From Gemmatimonadota bacterium (lineage in GTDB: Bacteria > Gemmatimonadota > Gemmatimonadetes > Palauibacterales > Palauibacteraceae), in assembly GCA_016649455.1 (NCBI GenBank), contig JAENXO010000213.1:1-5379 (forward strand): DNA of 5,379 nt. The letters are read 5' to 3'. Both the position numbers and the translations under genes were made by a program. Under the pieces are notes generated by a model. That model was given only the letters and a program-made list of their open reading frames with translations. It made no database searches and had not been told where the DNA came from. Shown piece after piece: positions 5,308-5,379 of this stretch (the first letter of the stretch is position 1; each line of letters starts with the position of its first letter).

Positions 5308-5379
5308 CTAGTCTCCAGCTCGAATCCACTCGACATCGAGTTGAAACGGGCCTTCGATGCCGTCGGCGACCATGAGTCC
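5308..5379 (-). CDS. C-terminal end of an unidentified upstream gene
   Basis: An open frame enters from the right edge and ends with TAG at 5308-5310; 23 residues are visible, ending IEGPFQLDVEWIRAGD. The composition is protein-like, the stop sits one base before the DUF427 start, and the GGAG that serves DUF427 lies inside its last codons. Together these suggest a real, co-transcribed gene. Too little remains to name it. It could instead be a chance frame, or a short gene that starts at the ATG at 5373. Confidence 0.5.
   Translation of the reverse strand, partial: GLMVADGIEGPFQLDVEWIRAGD

Overview
The window is GC-rich DNA, most likely from an uncultured or environmental bacterium related to Gemmatimonadota. 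This rests on strong G/C at third codon positions and on a lipoprotein that starts its mature part with Cys-Ser-Asp-Asp-Ala-Thr-Gly-Pro, a style I associate with that phylum. The assignment is an inference, not a proof. No mobile element, CRISPR array, rRNA or tRNA was seen.

Layout, left to right. (a) 1-1483, minus strand: a two-gene unit. A GcvT-family (aminomethyltransferase-like) protein is followed, one base later, by the N-terminus of an FAD-dependent oxidoreductase that runs off the left edge. The pair looks like a one-carbon or demethylation module: oxidoreductase plus tetrahydrofolate-dependent transferase. (b) 1484-1734: non-coding, holding a possible promoter and a structured leader for the GcvT-like gene. 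(c) 1735-2595, plus strand: a small unrecognised gene of 57 codons, then a lipoprotein Cu/Zn superoxide dismutase with an unusual zinc loop and extra cysteines. (d) 2596-2700: two hairpins between convergent genes, probably a two-way terminator. (e) 2701-3318, minus strand: a secreted fasciclin (FAS1) lipoprotein, with a near-consensus sigma-70 promoter (TTGACA, 17 bases, TATTCT) and repeated AGACA/TGTCT half-sites directly upstream. (f) 3574-5379, minus strand: an operon of an unidentified gene (last 23 codons only), a DUF427 protein and an FAD-dependent amine oxidase/desaturase-like protein.

The genes fall into two themes: flavin-dependent redox enzymes with partner proteins (both ends of the window), and cell-envelope lipoproteins (centre). 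No single pathway joins all of them. The least ordinary points are the small gene at 1735-1908, the departure of the dismutase from the normal zinc site, the structured leader with a TTG start before the GcvT-like gene, and the repeat cluster upstream of the FAS1 promoter. I found no clear evidence of a wholly new biological system.
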